From contig NC_052353.1 of assembly GCF_009727055.1 (NCBI RefSeq), forward strand, positions 42,752,586-42,816,585: a stretch of 64,000 bases of DNA, in the 5' to 3' direction. The DNA is from Benincasa hispida. Lineage: Eukaryota > Streptophyta > Magnoliopsida > Cucurbitales > Cucurbitaceae. The notes beneath the pieces are model-generated. The model was not told where the DNA came from, ran no database searches, and saw nothing but the letters and a program-made list of their open reading frames with translations. Positions 35,291-47,550 of this stretch are shown piece by piece (position 1 is the first letter of the stretch; the number at the start of each line of letters is the position of its first letter). The translations under genes were made by a program, and so were the position numbers.

Positions 35291-37520
35291 GAAAAATTGT
35301 GGAAACATACAATTAATTTATATTAGTATTCCATGCATTACCCATTTTGGAAAACTAATCAAGTTTAGCAAAATAATTTAATGCACCCTATGTGACATCT
35401 ATTTTGCAATGATATTTTAGCAAGGCAGGGTAAAAGTCAATGTAGGGTGATTAGGTACCCCTTCACTAAAATAAGACCATCTCAACCAATATACATAACA
35501 ACTCTTTGTCCCTCTAGTGTTAACTAGCTTAACATTTTCTTGTAAGTGTAACCCCTCATTTTAAATTCTAATGTTCCACTCCAATTAGCCAATCGTAGAA
35601 AAAGATGGATTGGGACAAAAATTAAAGCAACCCTATCCATTTCTAGAGTTTGAGTAAAGAGTCATGCAAATGCCATCCATAGCGGGACATAAGTAAAGGT
35701 GCCTCGAGGCCGAGCATGAAAATTTACTACAATCTAATGAGAGAGATTGTGGGATATGTTGACACACGTCCCGCTCTTACTTACATAAACACTCCCTCCA
35801 TTCACCTTGGTATTGACCTATACAAAAACCACCTGTAGAGGGAAAAAGCAAAGGTGCCTCGAGGCTGAGTATAGGTCTTATGGTGTGAATTATGAGGGAG
35901 AAAAGGGAAAAAAAAAATGAAGTATCATATACCCTATTTTCCACCCACTTAATGTTTTGCCTATGGTTAATTTAAATTATAAAAAATACGGCTAATTATT
36001 TTTATTAAGTGATTGTTTAAATTTGCCCAAAAGCAACAATTATTTTGGATAGTTAAACAATCTTGATTAATGTTCATTAAACATTTTAACAAACTTTAAT
36101 CAACAATTGCATGCTTGTAGAAAATCTATCTAATTCACCTTCCAAGTCAGTTCCCTGGTAGGGGTGTTCCATTTCCGTGAACTTAAATACCCCAGCCTAG
36201 ACAAAACTAACCTTAGACAAAGGTCCCTTATAGATACATTTGTTAAAATTTTTAATCTTTTATTCAAACTGATTAAAAAGATTAAAATAATTTCTAATCT
36301 CATTCGAAATGTTATGAACTTATGTCTATGTGAATCATATTTTAAACTATTTTAAAAGATGATTTTAACCTAAGTTTGCATGAGATTCAAAATTATTGGT
36401 TTTAATTTCAAATTTCATTTAATTATAACAATTATAAAATAAATGAAACAAATTAAAACCATACAATGCATTTAATGACATACTTAGTAAAATTATAACA
36501 TTTATAGAATTAGCTAAAATGGTGTCATGCTTCATACAATCTCAATTTCATTACTTAACATACATAACAATTATATACTAAAGTAATGAAATAAAAATAA
36601 TAACATTCATACATATATTCAACTATATATTATAAACTCTTATAATATAAATGATGGATGATAATATTATTATGCATGGAAACATAGATTATAACACTTA
36701 TATTATATGATGCATGAGCATGCTATAAAATAAATCATGCAACTATATTATAACATTTATAATATTCATGATACATGATTAATGCATAACCTATGGTGGG
36801 ACTTTACTATATGGTATGCATTATGACATATATTAATAAAAATCAATCATACATCAAATTCATAATTTAAAGAACAATTTATGGATCGGGATTGGACTCC
36901 TAAATCATTATTTAAATTAATATAAAATTTATATTAATTTAATTAATTAAAAACTAACTATTACAACAAGAGGGCTACAAGAACTAAAGCAAAAAACTCG
37001 AACCGACCCGTGAAACCACTTGAACCAAGCAAACCGGACGTGAATTAGCCGAACGACAAACCGAACTGCACGTGAACCGCGCCATTTTTTTCGTCTCAAA
37101 GTGTTGTAATGCTGTGACCTAGCGTTGCAATGCTACGAAAAAAATTCCATCAATCTCTTTGCAGTGTTGCAACGCTAGGGCACAATGTTGCAACACTATT
37201 GTAGAGTCACCAACTGTACAATCGCGAACTCCATTGTTTTTTATTTGATTTGGGCCTCACTTTTACTAGAACATCGCCACAAAACTCATGAACAACAATA
37301 ACAACGAATTGCAGACTTTATTGCAATAATTATGCCTAAAACAACGGCCCTTACAAACAAAATTTGTAAGAAAAGAAGTAAATTCTATAGTCCACTCCCA
37401 AAAACATCAACAATTGCAAAACCCATTCATTCATTCATCATCATGAATAAAATTACAGAATACAATTCATCATAAACTGAATTTTAATTATGAAAAAATA
37501 AAATTGGGACCTAGAACCTG
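35291..37520 (-). other. long 5' leader of the copia element
   Basis: This 2.2-kb stretch lies between the gag start and the primer site at 37522. It matches, in reverse complement, the leader at 61260-63487: the blocks gcctcgaggc, ccagcctagacaaaac, gcataacctatggtggga and the tataacatttataatat repeats occur in the same order. A GTTGCAAC-type palindrome cluster lies at 37085-37200. No coding sequence is seen. The open frame 36164-36355 is chance. Confidence 0.75.
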
Positions 37521-37521
37521 G

Positions 37522-37532
37522 CTTTGATACCA
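37522..37532 (-). other. primer binding site
   Basis: The plus strand CTTTGATACCA is, reversed, TGGTATCAAAG, the initiator tRNA-Met primer site with one change. It lies directly before the family A LTR end at 37535 and ties that LTR to the copia coding region to its left. Confidence 0.85.
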
Positions 37533-37534
37533 AT

Positions 37535-38349
37535 TGAAGGACTATAAGGTCCATAGCATTATCACAGATTTATAACATTGGGACATAAAACCTGGCTCTA
37601 GTCCCAATTTTCAAATTTCACAGTAATTAAAACACAAAGAACTCATTATGCATTATCGCAGATTTACAACATGCATTTGAAAAGAGGAATAAGGGTTAGA
37701 TTAACACTTACCCTTGAAACAAAAAATTTTCACGAAAATCCTCCTCGATCTAGTGACATACCCTTGACTTGGAATCTCGTACAAAACTAAAAACCACATC
37801 AAAATCAAATCAATTTGGACACCATCAGAAGTGAGTCCTCTGTATCGTCCTTAAAGGTTGAAAATTACAGAAGGTGTGGGCTCTGTTGATTTTGGGAGAT
37901 GAAGAGGATTTTTCTGAGAGGAGCATTTTTTAGGAGAAAAAGCATTAGGGAAGTCTCATAAACCTTCAGTGATTATTTAGGGAAGAATACAGAACCTCCT
38001 ATTACTTCCCGCTCCCACATCTTTTTCTGAGAGAATTAAAGGGAGGAAGTTATAACTCCCTCCCTTTAATTTAAAATTGAATTAAAAAATAATTTAATTT
38101 ATAAATAAAAAATATATATATATATATATATAAAAGTTATATCAAATATAACACATAGCACATAGCCTATAGTTTACATTATATCGAATATAATATGATC
38201 TATAGTTTTAATTTTCTCAATCAATCATTGTATTTAATATAAATCAAATTTATATTAAATTTAATTTTATGAATTCAATCCATATAATTATTATTTGAAT
38301 CATATTCAAATATTTAATTCCTCCCAAAATAAACGTTATATTATAATTA
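37535..38349 (-). mobile_element. family A 5' LTR of the copia element, truncated
   Basis: It starts at the CCTTCA end next to the primer site and runs through the GA-rich block (37830-38060) and AT-rich middle, matching 15300-15960. It is cut at about 38349, where unrelated sequence begins. This placement identifies family A as the LTR of a Tork-like copia element. Confidence 0.8.
38110..38132. repeat. TA microsatellite
   Basis: A perfect run of about eleven TA units within the LTR. Confidence 0.95.
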
Positions 38350-40040
38350 TTCACACGATGTTTCCTGAGAAATGTATTTCGTGTAGTTGAACTTGAGTTG
38401 GTATTGGTGTTGACGTTGATTTGATGCGATGTGATTCGATCTTTAGTACTTGATCCTCTGATTCTCTCTCGGTTGAGTGGATGTGCTTGACTTGAAGAAG
38501 AAAGGCACTGAACGTTCTTGAAGTAGAAATCTTGGAAGAGTCTTTGTGTCTTCAAAGGTCTTCTGTCTTCTTGAAGTGCAGCTTAAGGAGTCTTGGGAAT
38601 CTTCTGCTTGTCGATGAATTCTCTCTGATAGGTTTCATGGGCTTAGGCCTAGTTGGCCCATGGGTTTAGCCTTGGTTGGACTATGGGTTTAGGTCGGTTG
38701 GCTATGGGTTTGGGCTTAGGGCCCAATTAATTGGATTTGTCCTACTTTGTCACTTAAGCTCAGATTAAGCCCTTCTTTGGATGCAACCGGACCAAAGCCC
38801 AAATTATAACGTCAAATTGAGCGAAATTAATTTTACTCAATCCAACGCCTATGACAAAAACACAGAATTTGTCTTCAACTTCAATTCAGGACACATGTCA
38901 ATTCTTAATTGGTCACAAATTTGATGATTTTAGAATTTCATCATTAATTTAGTAAATGACGTGACGATCTGTGATTGGTTCAAAAATCTCTCCTCAACAA
39001 ATGCTTCCTTTTTGAGATTTGTGCACAGATGTGGGTGTATGAATCTTGAAAAAGATAAAGTCGGTGTTGAGACGCAAGTAATTTAGTCTTGACTTTGATG
39101 TTTCCAATTTAATTTATTGTGAATTTAGTGCACAAGTTTAACTAAAATTTGTGATAGAGGATGACCAAGTTTTTAATTTGAGAAAAGCTTCGACCCTTAT
39201 CTAGAACCTAATTTGATTTGAAAAGACAAAATGTACAAATCCAAATTTTTTTTTAAAGAAATTCAAGTTTCAATCCAAATTAATTTGATTTGGAAACGAA
39301 ACTTACAAAAAAAAAAATCGAATTTAAAATGAAAACTCAAGTTCATCCTAATTTAATTTGATTTAGAGATGAATGTTTTTAAAATAAACCTTGAACTCAC
39401 AATGAAAATAAGTTTCGCCTCTAATTTAATTTGATTTGGAGACGAAACTTTAAAAATTTTAAATTTAGGATGAGAATTCAAGTTTCATCTTCAATTTGAT
39501 TTGGAGACAAAACTTTAAAAATTTTGAATTTAGAATGGGAGATAAAACTTAATTAATGAAAAAGGGTTGGTACATTGCCAACCGTTTTGGAAAATGAGGG
39601 GAAGAAAAATAATTAAAAACAAAATTTGGGGCTTGAAATAAAATTTTAAACCAAATAAAATCTAGATTTAACCAAATATAAGATTTCCTTATTTGATTCT
39701 GGATTTAATGGACTTAAAGCCTTCTGCAATCCCATCCTAATCAATTAATGGTAAAGGAAAAACTTCTCCCCCCTTTCTTTTCTTTTTTTTTTTTTTTCCT
39801 TCTTTCTTTCTTTGTTTTTTTTTTTTTTTACTCTCAACCCCCCAAACCCCCACCAGGAGCCGTCGAGCCGCCAATTCCTCTGTTTAGACGAGCCTAGCCA
39901 TGATCCCGAGCCACCAGCCGCGATCCCATCCCCCTTCTTCACCATGCGCGTTGGCCAACCTCTGATGTCGTTCGGTCATCTGCTCACGCCGCCATCGCCC
40001 GTCACTTGTGTTGCCACACCACCAAGTTCCTCAGTGGCCA
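38350..40040. mobile_element. unclassified LTR-like sequence
   Basis: No coding region. It holds near-repeats of atgggtttagg phrases (38650-38720) and degenerate tandem units of aatttgatttggagacgaaa at 39170-39550. A C/T-rich run sits at 39765-39830, followed by a GC-rich, proline-coding-looking stretch (39830-40035). This layout resembles an LTR plus leader of a gypsy element, but I see no primer site. It is interrupted at 40041 by the Athila LTR. The open frames at 39745-40090 are not convincing genes. Confidence 0.45.
39170..39550. repeat. degenerate tandem repeat, about 70-bp unit
   Basis: About five copies of a unit containing aatttgatttggagacgaaa and an A-rich filler, with substitutions and length changes. 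Confidence 0.7.
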
Positions 40041-41517
40041 ATGTCGTTATCAACCCAAAAATCGAACAAAAATTATTTTCACCGATCTAAAACTTATACC
40101 ACAAACATAGCAAAGTGGTAAGATTGGGGTTGAATCCACAAGGAGACTATTGAATCAATCCAGGACAATTTATGAATTAAAAAAAAATTAATTGTTTTGG
40201 TTTTGATGAGGGAAAGTAAACAAATTGAGAAAAGAAACAAGGACAAGTGTAGAAAAAAAAGGTTTTGAATCAAACTGAGGGAAAATCTTGGGATTAGTTT
40301 GTATGCTTTTTATTTTCTATCCTCAAATACTAGTTATTTTTTCCAATTATGTAAACCCCTTAATCTATTAGAAATTCTAATAGCCCAACTAGCCAATTTT
40401 TGATAAAAAAAAATCTAAATCGGCCCTAATTCAGTTAAAAACAAAACTAAATCTAAATCGGCCCTAATTCAGTTAAAACATCTTCATTATTCGCGACGCC
40501 CAAGTTAAAACTAAAAAGCATTAAGAAATGGTTCAATTGTCAAGATATTCAACAAGTCGGAAAGCTATATCTTGTTGCATGATTTATTTGGGCTTATTCT
40601 TGTTGCAACCCTAATATTTGCAATTTAATCGATCAACATGGCATAGGCTAGAAAGATTTTGAAAACATGAAATTTAACAAATCAATTTGTCATAAAAATT
40701 TATTGATTTCAATTAAAAATAAAACAAATCCCCCAAAGGGTTCGCAACAATTGAATAAAATAAACTAGTTGGCCTTCAAGAATTAAGACATACAAACGAT
40801 CCCAAGATAATTTGGCCTCTAAAAGGCATATTCAGAACACAATAATCAAAAAGGAAGAATCGAGGCTAACTATACCAATAATTTCTCAGCAATTTGACTC
40901 AATCACTAAAAAATGTGACAAAAACTCTCAATTTTCTCTTTATTCGGGCTTATTCTCGAGTGAGTAGTGGTTGCCTTCAAATCTGACCCCAAGGGTGCTA
41001 TTTTATAATATCCCAACAACGTTGCAACGCTAGAGTCAATCGTTGCAATGCTTGGTTGCGTCGCGCGCGCCCTTGATTCTTCGTTAATGTTTGCAGCGTT
41101 CTGACACTTTGGGGGAGCATTGTGACGTTGTGTTTCTGTCTTCCAGCGTCAAGCTTTAGCGTTAGAGGGCGTTGCAATGGTAGTTATGACTCAACTCTAG
41201 AGCGTCGCGACACCCTGGGCATCGTTGCGACGTTGCCCTGTTCCTAAAGCTACTGCCTTTCAGCGTCGAATGAGCGTTGGACTTAGGCTTGAGATGAGGG
41301 TTGTGACGCTAGCATAGGGCAAAATCGTCCTTTTTCAACTCAACTCGATTTAGTGCGTTTAGACTCTAGTTTTTTGCTCTTTTGGCTCGAGTCTTTTTCT
41401 TTTCCACGTATTAGCTCCATAGAATTAATTCTCTTACAAAATAAGACAATAAAACCCAAATATTACCCAAATATAGGAAGTTAAGACCATAAAGTTAGCT
41501 CTTTTTGAGAACTAACA
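40041..41517 (-). mobile_element. Athila-type Ty3/gypsy 3' LTR
   Basis: Aligns along its length with 49455-50810: shared blocks include gatctaaaacttataccaca, cttgggattagtttgtatgc and the GTTGCAAC-rich stretch. On the minus strand it begins TGTTAGTTCTC at 41517. The two LTRs have drifted visibly, by substitutions and short indels, so the insertion is not recent. The left end lacks about 20 bases present in the other LTR. Confidence 0.88.
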
Positions 41518-42575
41518 AACACCACCAACTTAAGACTGATCATCCCAAGCAAGATAAAATTCAGTCATGGATTTCAATAAGAAAATGTTCACTCTATTTG
41601 ACGAATCCTTTCTCCAATCTCAACAGTCTATAGGGTTGCATAACAAATCAAACCAAATAATCACTCAATTGAGACTTTTCATAAAAAGGTTATTTTTCAA
41701 TCAAAACCATGTACAAATGAAATTTTTTTCGTTAATTGTAAAGTGCCCGAAAAAGTCTTACCCATCTACCAATTCATCTTCCCTCTACTTTGGCTTGGTC
41801 ATCAGCTAAAGACATACTGATATTGCTAATCAAAGAGTAACACTATCAAGGAAAGCCCAAAAACTCATGCACACAAAAATCAAAAGGCATTTATTTTACC
41901 TAGATGGCTAGCTTTCACACTCCACCGTCGGGAACCTATCACTCTTTTCTCGCGGGCCCTAACAGAAACATAATGATAGCTCTTTTCACCTCTATCCATG
42001 CACACACGCACAGTATTTTATTATTATTTGTTTTAGACAAAGAAAGACAACTAGTATATTTCTCTTTCATTTTTCACACACACTAGGCTTATTATTTTTC
42101 TTTTCACTATTTACTTTTACTCTCAAGCACTAAAAGTTACTCCGAAGCCAATAAGGGGTTTTTCGAGGTGACAACGAAAATATGAGATAGATAATTTGTT
42201 TCTAAGATTTTAAGGGATTTAAAACCGAAAAATTTTCAACTTAGGTTCATTTTACATATATCTCATGAAAAAAAATTGTTTATAAAAAGATCAAAATTGT
42301 GAAAATTACCCTTTTTAGAACAGGCAACCCATAGAGTACGTCATCAATAAGTCATTGAAAGGATACAACAAACAGAGCAAACAAAAAATAGGCACACCAT
42401 GACAAAATCAATTTAATTTTTAATCATAAAGCATGCTTCGCCCACCCCAACTTAAAAATATGCATTTTCCTCAATGCTAAGGACAAAAAGAGAGAGCGGA
42501 AAAAAGGGAACAGAAAAACTCCCCTAGATTTTTGGGTTTGACATGATCATCTTATACCTCAAGAGTCAAAATTAC
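41518..42575 (-). other. 3' noncoding region of the Athila element
   Basis: It lies between the 3' LTR and the nested insertion. Next to the LTR, the minus strand reads gttggtggtgtt before TGTTAG, a weak version of the Athila purine tract. Another block at 42430-42475 (caccccaacttaaaaatatg) resembles the characteristic Athila 3' sequence. No convincing envelope-like frame is visible; the short plus-strand frames are chance. Confidence 0.6.
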
Positions 42576-42581
42576 AATCTC

Positions 42582-42920
42582 CTATAAAGAAGGGTAAATG
42601 TACTTAGTCGATATTTTAAATAAAAAATGAAATAAAAAGGAAAAATATAGAAGAAAGGAAAGAAAAGGAAATAAAACTCCTGGTTGCCTCCAGGTAGCCC
42701 CGTGTTTTGTAATCATTTGGAGCATGACCAGCTTTATCTCTAAACGTGCATTCTCCTCAACCACTGGTCGTGAAATTCCAGGTGAGAAGTCATAGAGATT
42801 AGGCATCGCATAATTCCTCATAGGGATATTGCAGTCAGCGGCAAGAAAAACGAGATTTTGCACTGGGCGGTTTACCCCTTGATTTCCTTCGGGTGCCTCA
42901 TTGTTATTGTTGTTTGCCAT
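42582..42920 (-). pseudogene. Athila-like gag N-terminal fragment of a nested element
   Basis: The minus strand gives MANNNNNEAPEGNQG at 42920, then IPMRNYAMPNLYDFSPGISR, the conserved Athila gag start, and LEIKLVMLQMI. After that the sequence runs into unrelated low-complexity residues near 42670, so the rest of gag is missing. A primer site and LTR of the same element lie upstream, to the right. Gag would package the element RNA. Confidence 0.8.
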
Positions 42921-43220
42921 ATTGACTTTTCTACGCCTTGCTTTGTTCTAGCGTGCCCTTGCGCGAAAAGTACGCCCGATCTCTGGGTCAGCTTCGAATT
43001 CTGGATCGGTTCCAGTACTCATAAACTGTCAGCCTATTCTTTGCATTAAACAGACAGTACAGAGAGATCTGTCCTGCAAAATACCACAAAAGTACTTAAC
43101 ACTAACCGTTACCAATCCCTGGCAATGGCACCATAAACTTGTAACGCTAAAAATGGAGTGTTATATTGTGTTATCGCTTATGCACACTACTGATGAAAGA
43201 ATGAATCATACAAGCTCATG

Positions 43221-43238
43221 TCCCCGGCAACGGCGCCA
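43221..43238 (-). other. Athila primer binding site (tRNA-Asp type)
   Basis: The plus strand tccccggcaacggcgcca is, reversed, TGGCGCCGTTGCCGGGGA, the classic Athila/Ty3 primer site. A diverged second version, tccctggcaatggcacca, lies at 43116-43133, about 105 bp to the left. Confidence 0.9.
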
Positions 43239-43244
43239 TAAACT

Positions 43245-45080
43245 TGATGACATAGATTTAATCTCTTTATCTACTCTAAGCATGGCTTGTGGATGCAATG
43301 AATGATGTGCTAAATATGTGCTCAAGTTCTTTTGATAAAGAGAATTTCTATGCGATACTACGTTTAAGTATATGCGTTGTTGATGATATGCTTGTAGTAT
43401 GCGATGTAGTAGTGCTTGTCACAAGTTTCCTTCCGTTGAAACCAAGTATAATTCCAACGCAAGTTTCTCAGAATAATTCGAGGTCGTACACAGGGATTGT
43501 TTTCGTTAATGCGTTACTAATGTGGTATATGCGACCGGTTTTTACAATTAATAGAGAATGGTTGTTTATATAGTAATGTAAATTGCTATGAAATAAAATT
43601 GCATTGATAAAAGAAAGTTGCGTTGATGAAATAAAATCCTAAACTAATATGATACAAGATACAAGATACATGATACATGATATTGAGGTTGAGACTGACT
43701 ATGTAGTTATACAAAGAATCGTGGTATGCAATGGAAAGTCTTTATGAATGAAGCAGAAGGCGAAAGAGTAAATAATAAAAACATCGCAAGTTTGTTAATT
43801 GCGTTAAAGATGCAACTAAGGTTCCACTTTCCCTTGGCGTACACCTCTCGGTGATCGGCTATGTTCCCATATCTCTATGGTGAAATAGGGATGAACGTGA
43901 TGAACGCAATATTGTTTCCATCTCTGGAAATACTTCTTGCTTTAGTTAACGCATTCTTCCAACCTTCTCTCGATAGGCAGAATAACATCTTCACTTCTGC
44001 TCTCACAGGTGAAGATGTCATCGAGCATGCTTTAGCTAAGCTTAATTATTTCTTTAACACAATTAACTCACTCACTTAATTCTTTCTATTTACCCAGGGA
44101 ATTAGGAAAACATCATGGAAAAAATGGATTATGGATGAACGGAAATAGACAGAGAGATGACAATGGTAATTATCATAACATTTAATTATAGAATTAAGCG
44201 TTCGATACATGGTGTGAATGAAAGATTAGAGAAGATGAATATAGATGATGAAAAAGAGATTAGATACAAATACAGAAGGAGTGTCAACATCTTGACACAG
44301 ATCCTGAACGGAGGTTGTGCTTGTCGGGGTGTGGAAGTAAAGGAAAGCTTCCCTCTCAGACTTGCTTTCCTGGTAGAATTGACCTTCGCATAGAGCTTCA
44401 GCTATGGGGAACAGAATAATTCTCTGATCAGAGACTCACCTCTTGGCCTTGTCTCATGGTTCTGCCCAGATTTACTATGGAAGTCACATCAGACCAGTCT
44501 TCCTCTCAGAATCAATATATGAACATCTCTATGTATTCATGTATATCTTTTAGTGAATTTGTAGAAGCTATTTATAGGTGAAGCTTGGCTCTTTGACTTT
44601 GTGGTCCCCACTATATGGTTATGGTAGTTCCTAAAATGGTGGAGTGAATATTCCTTCTATTACGCAATCAACCTGTCAGAAATGCACAACTGAAAGTTGT
44701 ACACTTGTCAGAATCCTCCGCAAATGCGTTGCTCTTTACATCTTCGATCGATCGCCGCATGTGGTGTTGTTTTTTATTACCGCATAGGGTTTAAATTGCG
44801 TTGATCGCTAGAGCTCTTGATCGATTGTCGCATGCACCGTCATTGCGTTGATCATATCTTCGTTCTCGATTGATGGGCGTAATGCGACGAGATGTGTTGT
44901 TCATGTTATCTTTGAGCCATGAATGCATGTGGTGACTGATTTCCTGCAAAACAAAAACTGACACATTCTATTCTACCATCACAGTGGCATTAGTGGGTGT
45001 ATTGACGACATTTTATAATTTTCGCATTTCTTAGTCAATTTCTATACTATCGACGCGACTTTTCTTTCTTTTTACTACAA
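43245..45080 (-). mobile_element. Athila-like LTR (family B) inside the larger Athila element
   Basis: Lies next to the primer site and aligns with 54612-56340 (shared tgtcacaagtttcctt, aacgcaagtttctc, cagaataacatcttcacttc). It separates the outer element's integrase end (45088) from its 3' region, so it is part of a nested insertion. Its right terminus is eroded. The open frames here (43289-44393) are chance. Confidence 0.78.
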
Positions 45081-45087
45081 TATCTAA

Positions 45088-47520
45088 TTAAAACAGCCTA
45101 TTGAAAATTTTTAAGCGATGCCCGTTCACTGAATTCCATCCCAGTTTCCAGACTTCTGATTTCCACAGCATCATAAGGTACGACAAGCTTAAAGGGCGTT
45201 GTTCCAATAGGTGTATGACTGCTGTTCTGTACGCCCAAAGAGCATTGTCAAGGCACGTGCTCCAATCTATCCAAGTTAGGTTCACTGTCTTTTCCAGGAT
45301 ATTTTTGACCTCTCGATTTTATATTTCAGCTTGTCCGTTCGTCTGAGGGTGAACGGAGTGGCAACACAATGGTGTACTCCATATTTCCTCATGAGTGCCT
45401 CAATGGTCCCGTTGAAAAAATGAGTACCCTGGTCACTGATTATAGCACGAGATATACCAAATCTAGAAAAAAATATTAGCTCTTTTAGAAACCTGAAACC
45501 ACAGCAACATTATTAGTCCTGGTGGGGATTGCCTCGACCCACTTTGAAACATAGTCAACTACTAAAAGAATGTATAAGTAGCCATATGAAGAAGGAAAAA
45601 GGGCCCATGAAATCCATACCCCACGCACAAAAATCTCACATGCAAGAATAGAATTAATGGCATCTCATTCCTCCTAGACAAAGATCCTGACATCCGACAC
45701 CTCTCACAAGATCTACAAAAGGCAAAGTCATTAGCCAACAGAGAATTCCAAATGAACCCACTATCTAAGACCTTCCTAGTAGTTCTCCTAGGACTAAAAT
45801 GACTTCCACAAGCCATCTCATGACAAAAGGTGAGCACTAATTCAACCTCTTCATTTAGAACACACCTCCTAATGATTTGGTTAGAACAAATCTTCCAAAG
45901 GTATGGTGGTTCCCAAACAAAGTACTTTGAATCACTTTTCAATTTGGCCCTTCTAGAACTAGGCATGTCGTAAGGGAACTTACCTCTTACTAGGAAATTA
46001 ACCATGTCTGCGTACCATGGAGTGGGTATGTCTATATGGAACAACGATTCATCTGGAATGTCCTCATGTAGGGGTATGAGGTCTTCTTTTTGTACTATCC
46101 TGCTCAAATGGTCAGCTACCAAGTTTTTTGCCGCATTTCTGTCTTTAATGGTCAAATTGAACTCATGAAGAATGAGCATCCAACGAACCAATCGGGGTTT
46201 TGACTTCTTCTTAGTCATTAGATACCTGAGAGTAGCGTGGTCAGTAAAGATAGTGATAGGAAATCCAAGGATGTAAGAACGGGATTTATCTAAAGCAAAA
46301 ACAATGGCCAAAAATTCTTTTTCAGTTGTGGTGTAATTAATTTAATTGGGGTTTAGTGTCCTTGATGCAAAGCATATGACGATGCACTTCTTGTCGAACC
46401 TTTATCCTAGCACCACTCCCACAGCTAGATTGCTAGCATCGCACATGATCTCAAATGGCACATCCCACCTTGGAGGTTGCAAAATTGGGGTAATGGTCAG
46501 TTTAAGATGTCGAAAGCCTCTTGACACTTTTTGTCAAACTCAAAGGGAACATCCTTCTGCAATAATGTCGATAGAGGCAATGCTAACTTCGAAAAATCCT
46601 TGATAAACCACATGTAAAAACCTGCACTTCCAAGGAAAGAACGAATTTCCCTAACGCATGTCGGATATGGGAGGTTAGCAATAACACCCACCTTAGCTTT
46701 ATCTACCTCAATTCCTTTGCAGAAACGAAATGCCCTAGCACAATACCATGGGAAGCCATACATTTTCCAGAAAAGCCATTCCACCATTTGATCCAGAAAA
46801 GGGATAGGAAAGTGGTCTTTTTTGGTTACCTCAAAATTTTCGGCAATCAATGCACGTGCTCCATCCGTTTTGCACAAGCATTGACACCATCTCTCCATTA
46901 TCATTCTCTACAATGGTCATACCGGTCTTCTTGGAAACAACGTGAATGGGGCTTACCAATTTGCTATTAGGAATGGGGTAAATGATCTTAGCCTCTTTAA
47001 GCTTGATTATTTCCTTTAGAACAACGTCTTTTTAAGTTGGGATTGAGTCTCCTGAGGGGTTGGATCATGGGCTTGGCTACATTCTCTAGAGTGATTCTAT
47101 ACATGCAAAGGGCAGGGCTTATTCCCTTGTGATCATCTAAGGTCCATCCAATGGCCTCTTTATAAGTTTTCTGAATGTTGATCAAGGATTCCTCTTGGGC
47201 CAGTGTCAATTCTCTAGAAATTATGACTGGAAGGGTATTCCTTTCTCCTAGTACACATATTTCAAATGACTAGGCAGAGCTTTCAGCTCGGTCCCTTGTA
47301 CCTGCAAGTCAAACATATCAAAGTCAAAAGAAGGTTCATCTATTTTGGTAGCATCAACAACAGCAAGAAACAAGTCATGTGAGTCTATATCAATACATGG
47401 AGCAATTAACGTGTTCGCATCGTCATTTTCATCATGAAATATATCATCTATAAAATCATGTGCCTCAATAAAAAAAAAAATAAGGACAAATATTCCTCAA
47501 GAAATTTTATGGCATCATAC
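45088..47520 (-). pseudogene. Athila pol: protease to integrase, broken
   Basis: On the minus strand, the linker and RT start appear near 47270 (GTELKALPSHLKYVY, then LTLAQEESLINIQKTYKEAIGW) and SPIHVVSKKTG near 46950. RT continues with VTKKDHFPIPFLDQMVEWLF, DKAKVGVIANLPYP and IRSFLGSAGFYMWFIKDFSK (46830-46600). RNase H follows with MAIVFALDKSRSYILGF, FTDHATLRYLM and NAAKNLVADHLSR (46311-46090). The integrase zinc motif and core remnant lie at 45900-45500, ending with [20 protein letters not shown] at 45280. Stops and frame changes separate these pieces. The gene order (RT, RH, IN) is that of Ty3/gypsy. Confidence 0.88.
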
Positions 47521-47550
47521 ATGTTAAAAGAAACAACTTCCCTTCAAATT

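Noticed and set aside
43289..44393. Several 70-95 residue open frames
   Set aside because: They lie in a family B LTR, opposite to the element's orientation, and show no conserved motif.
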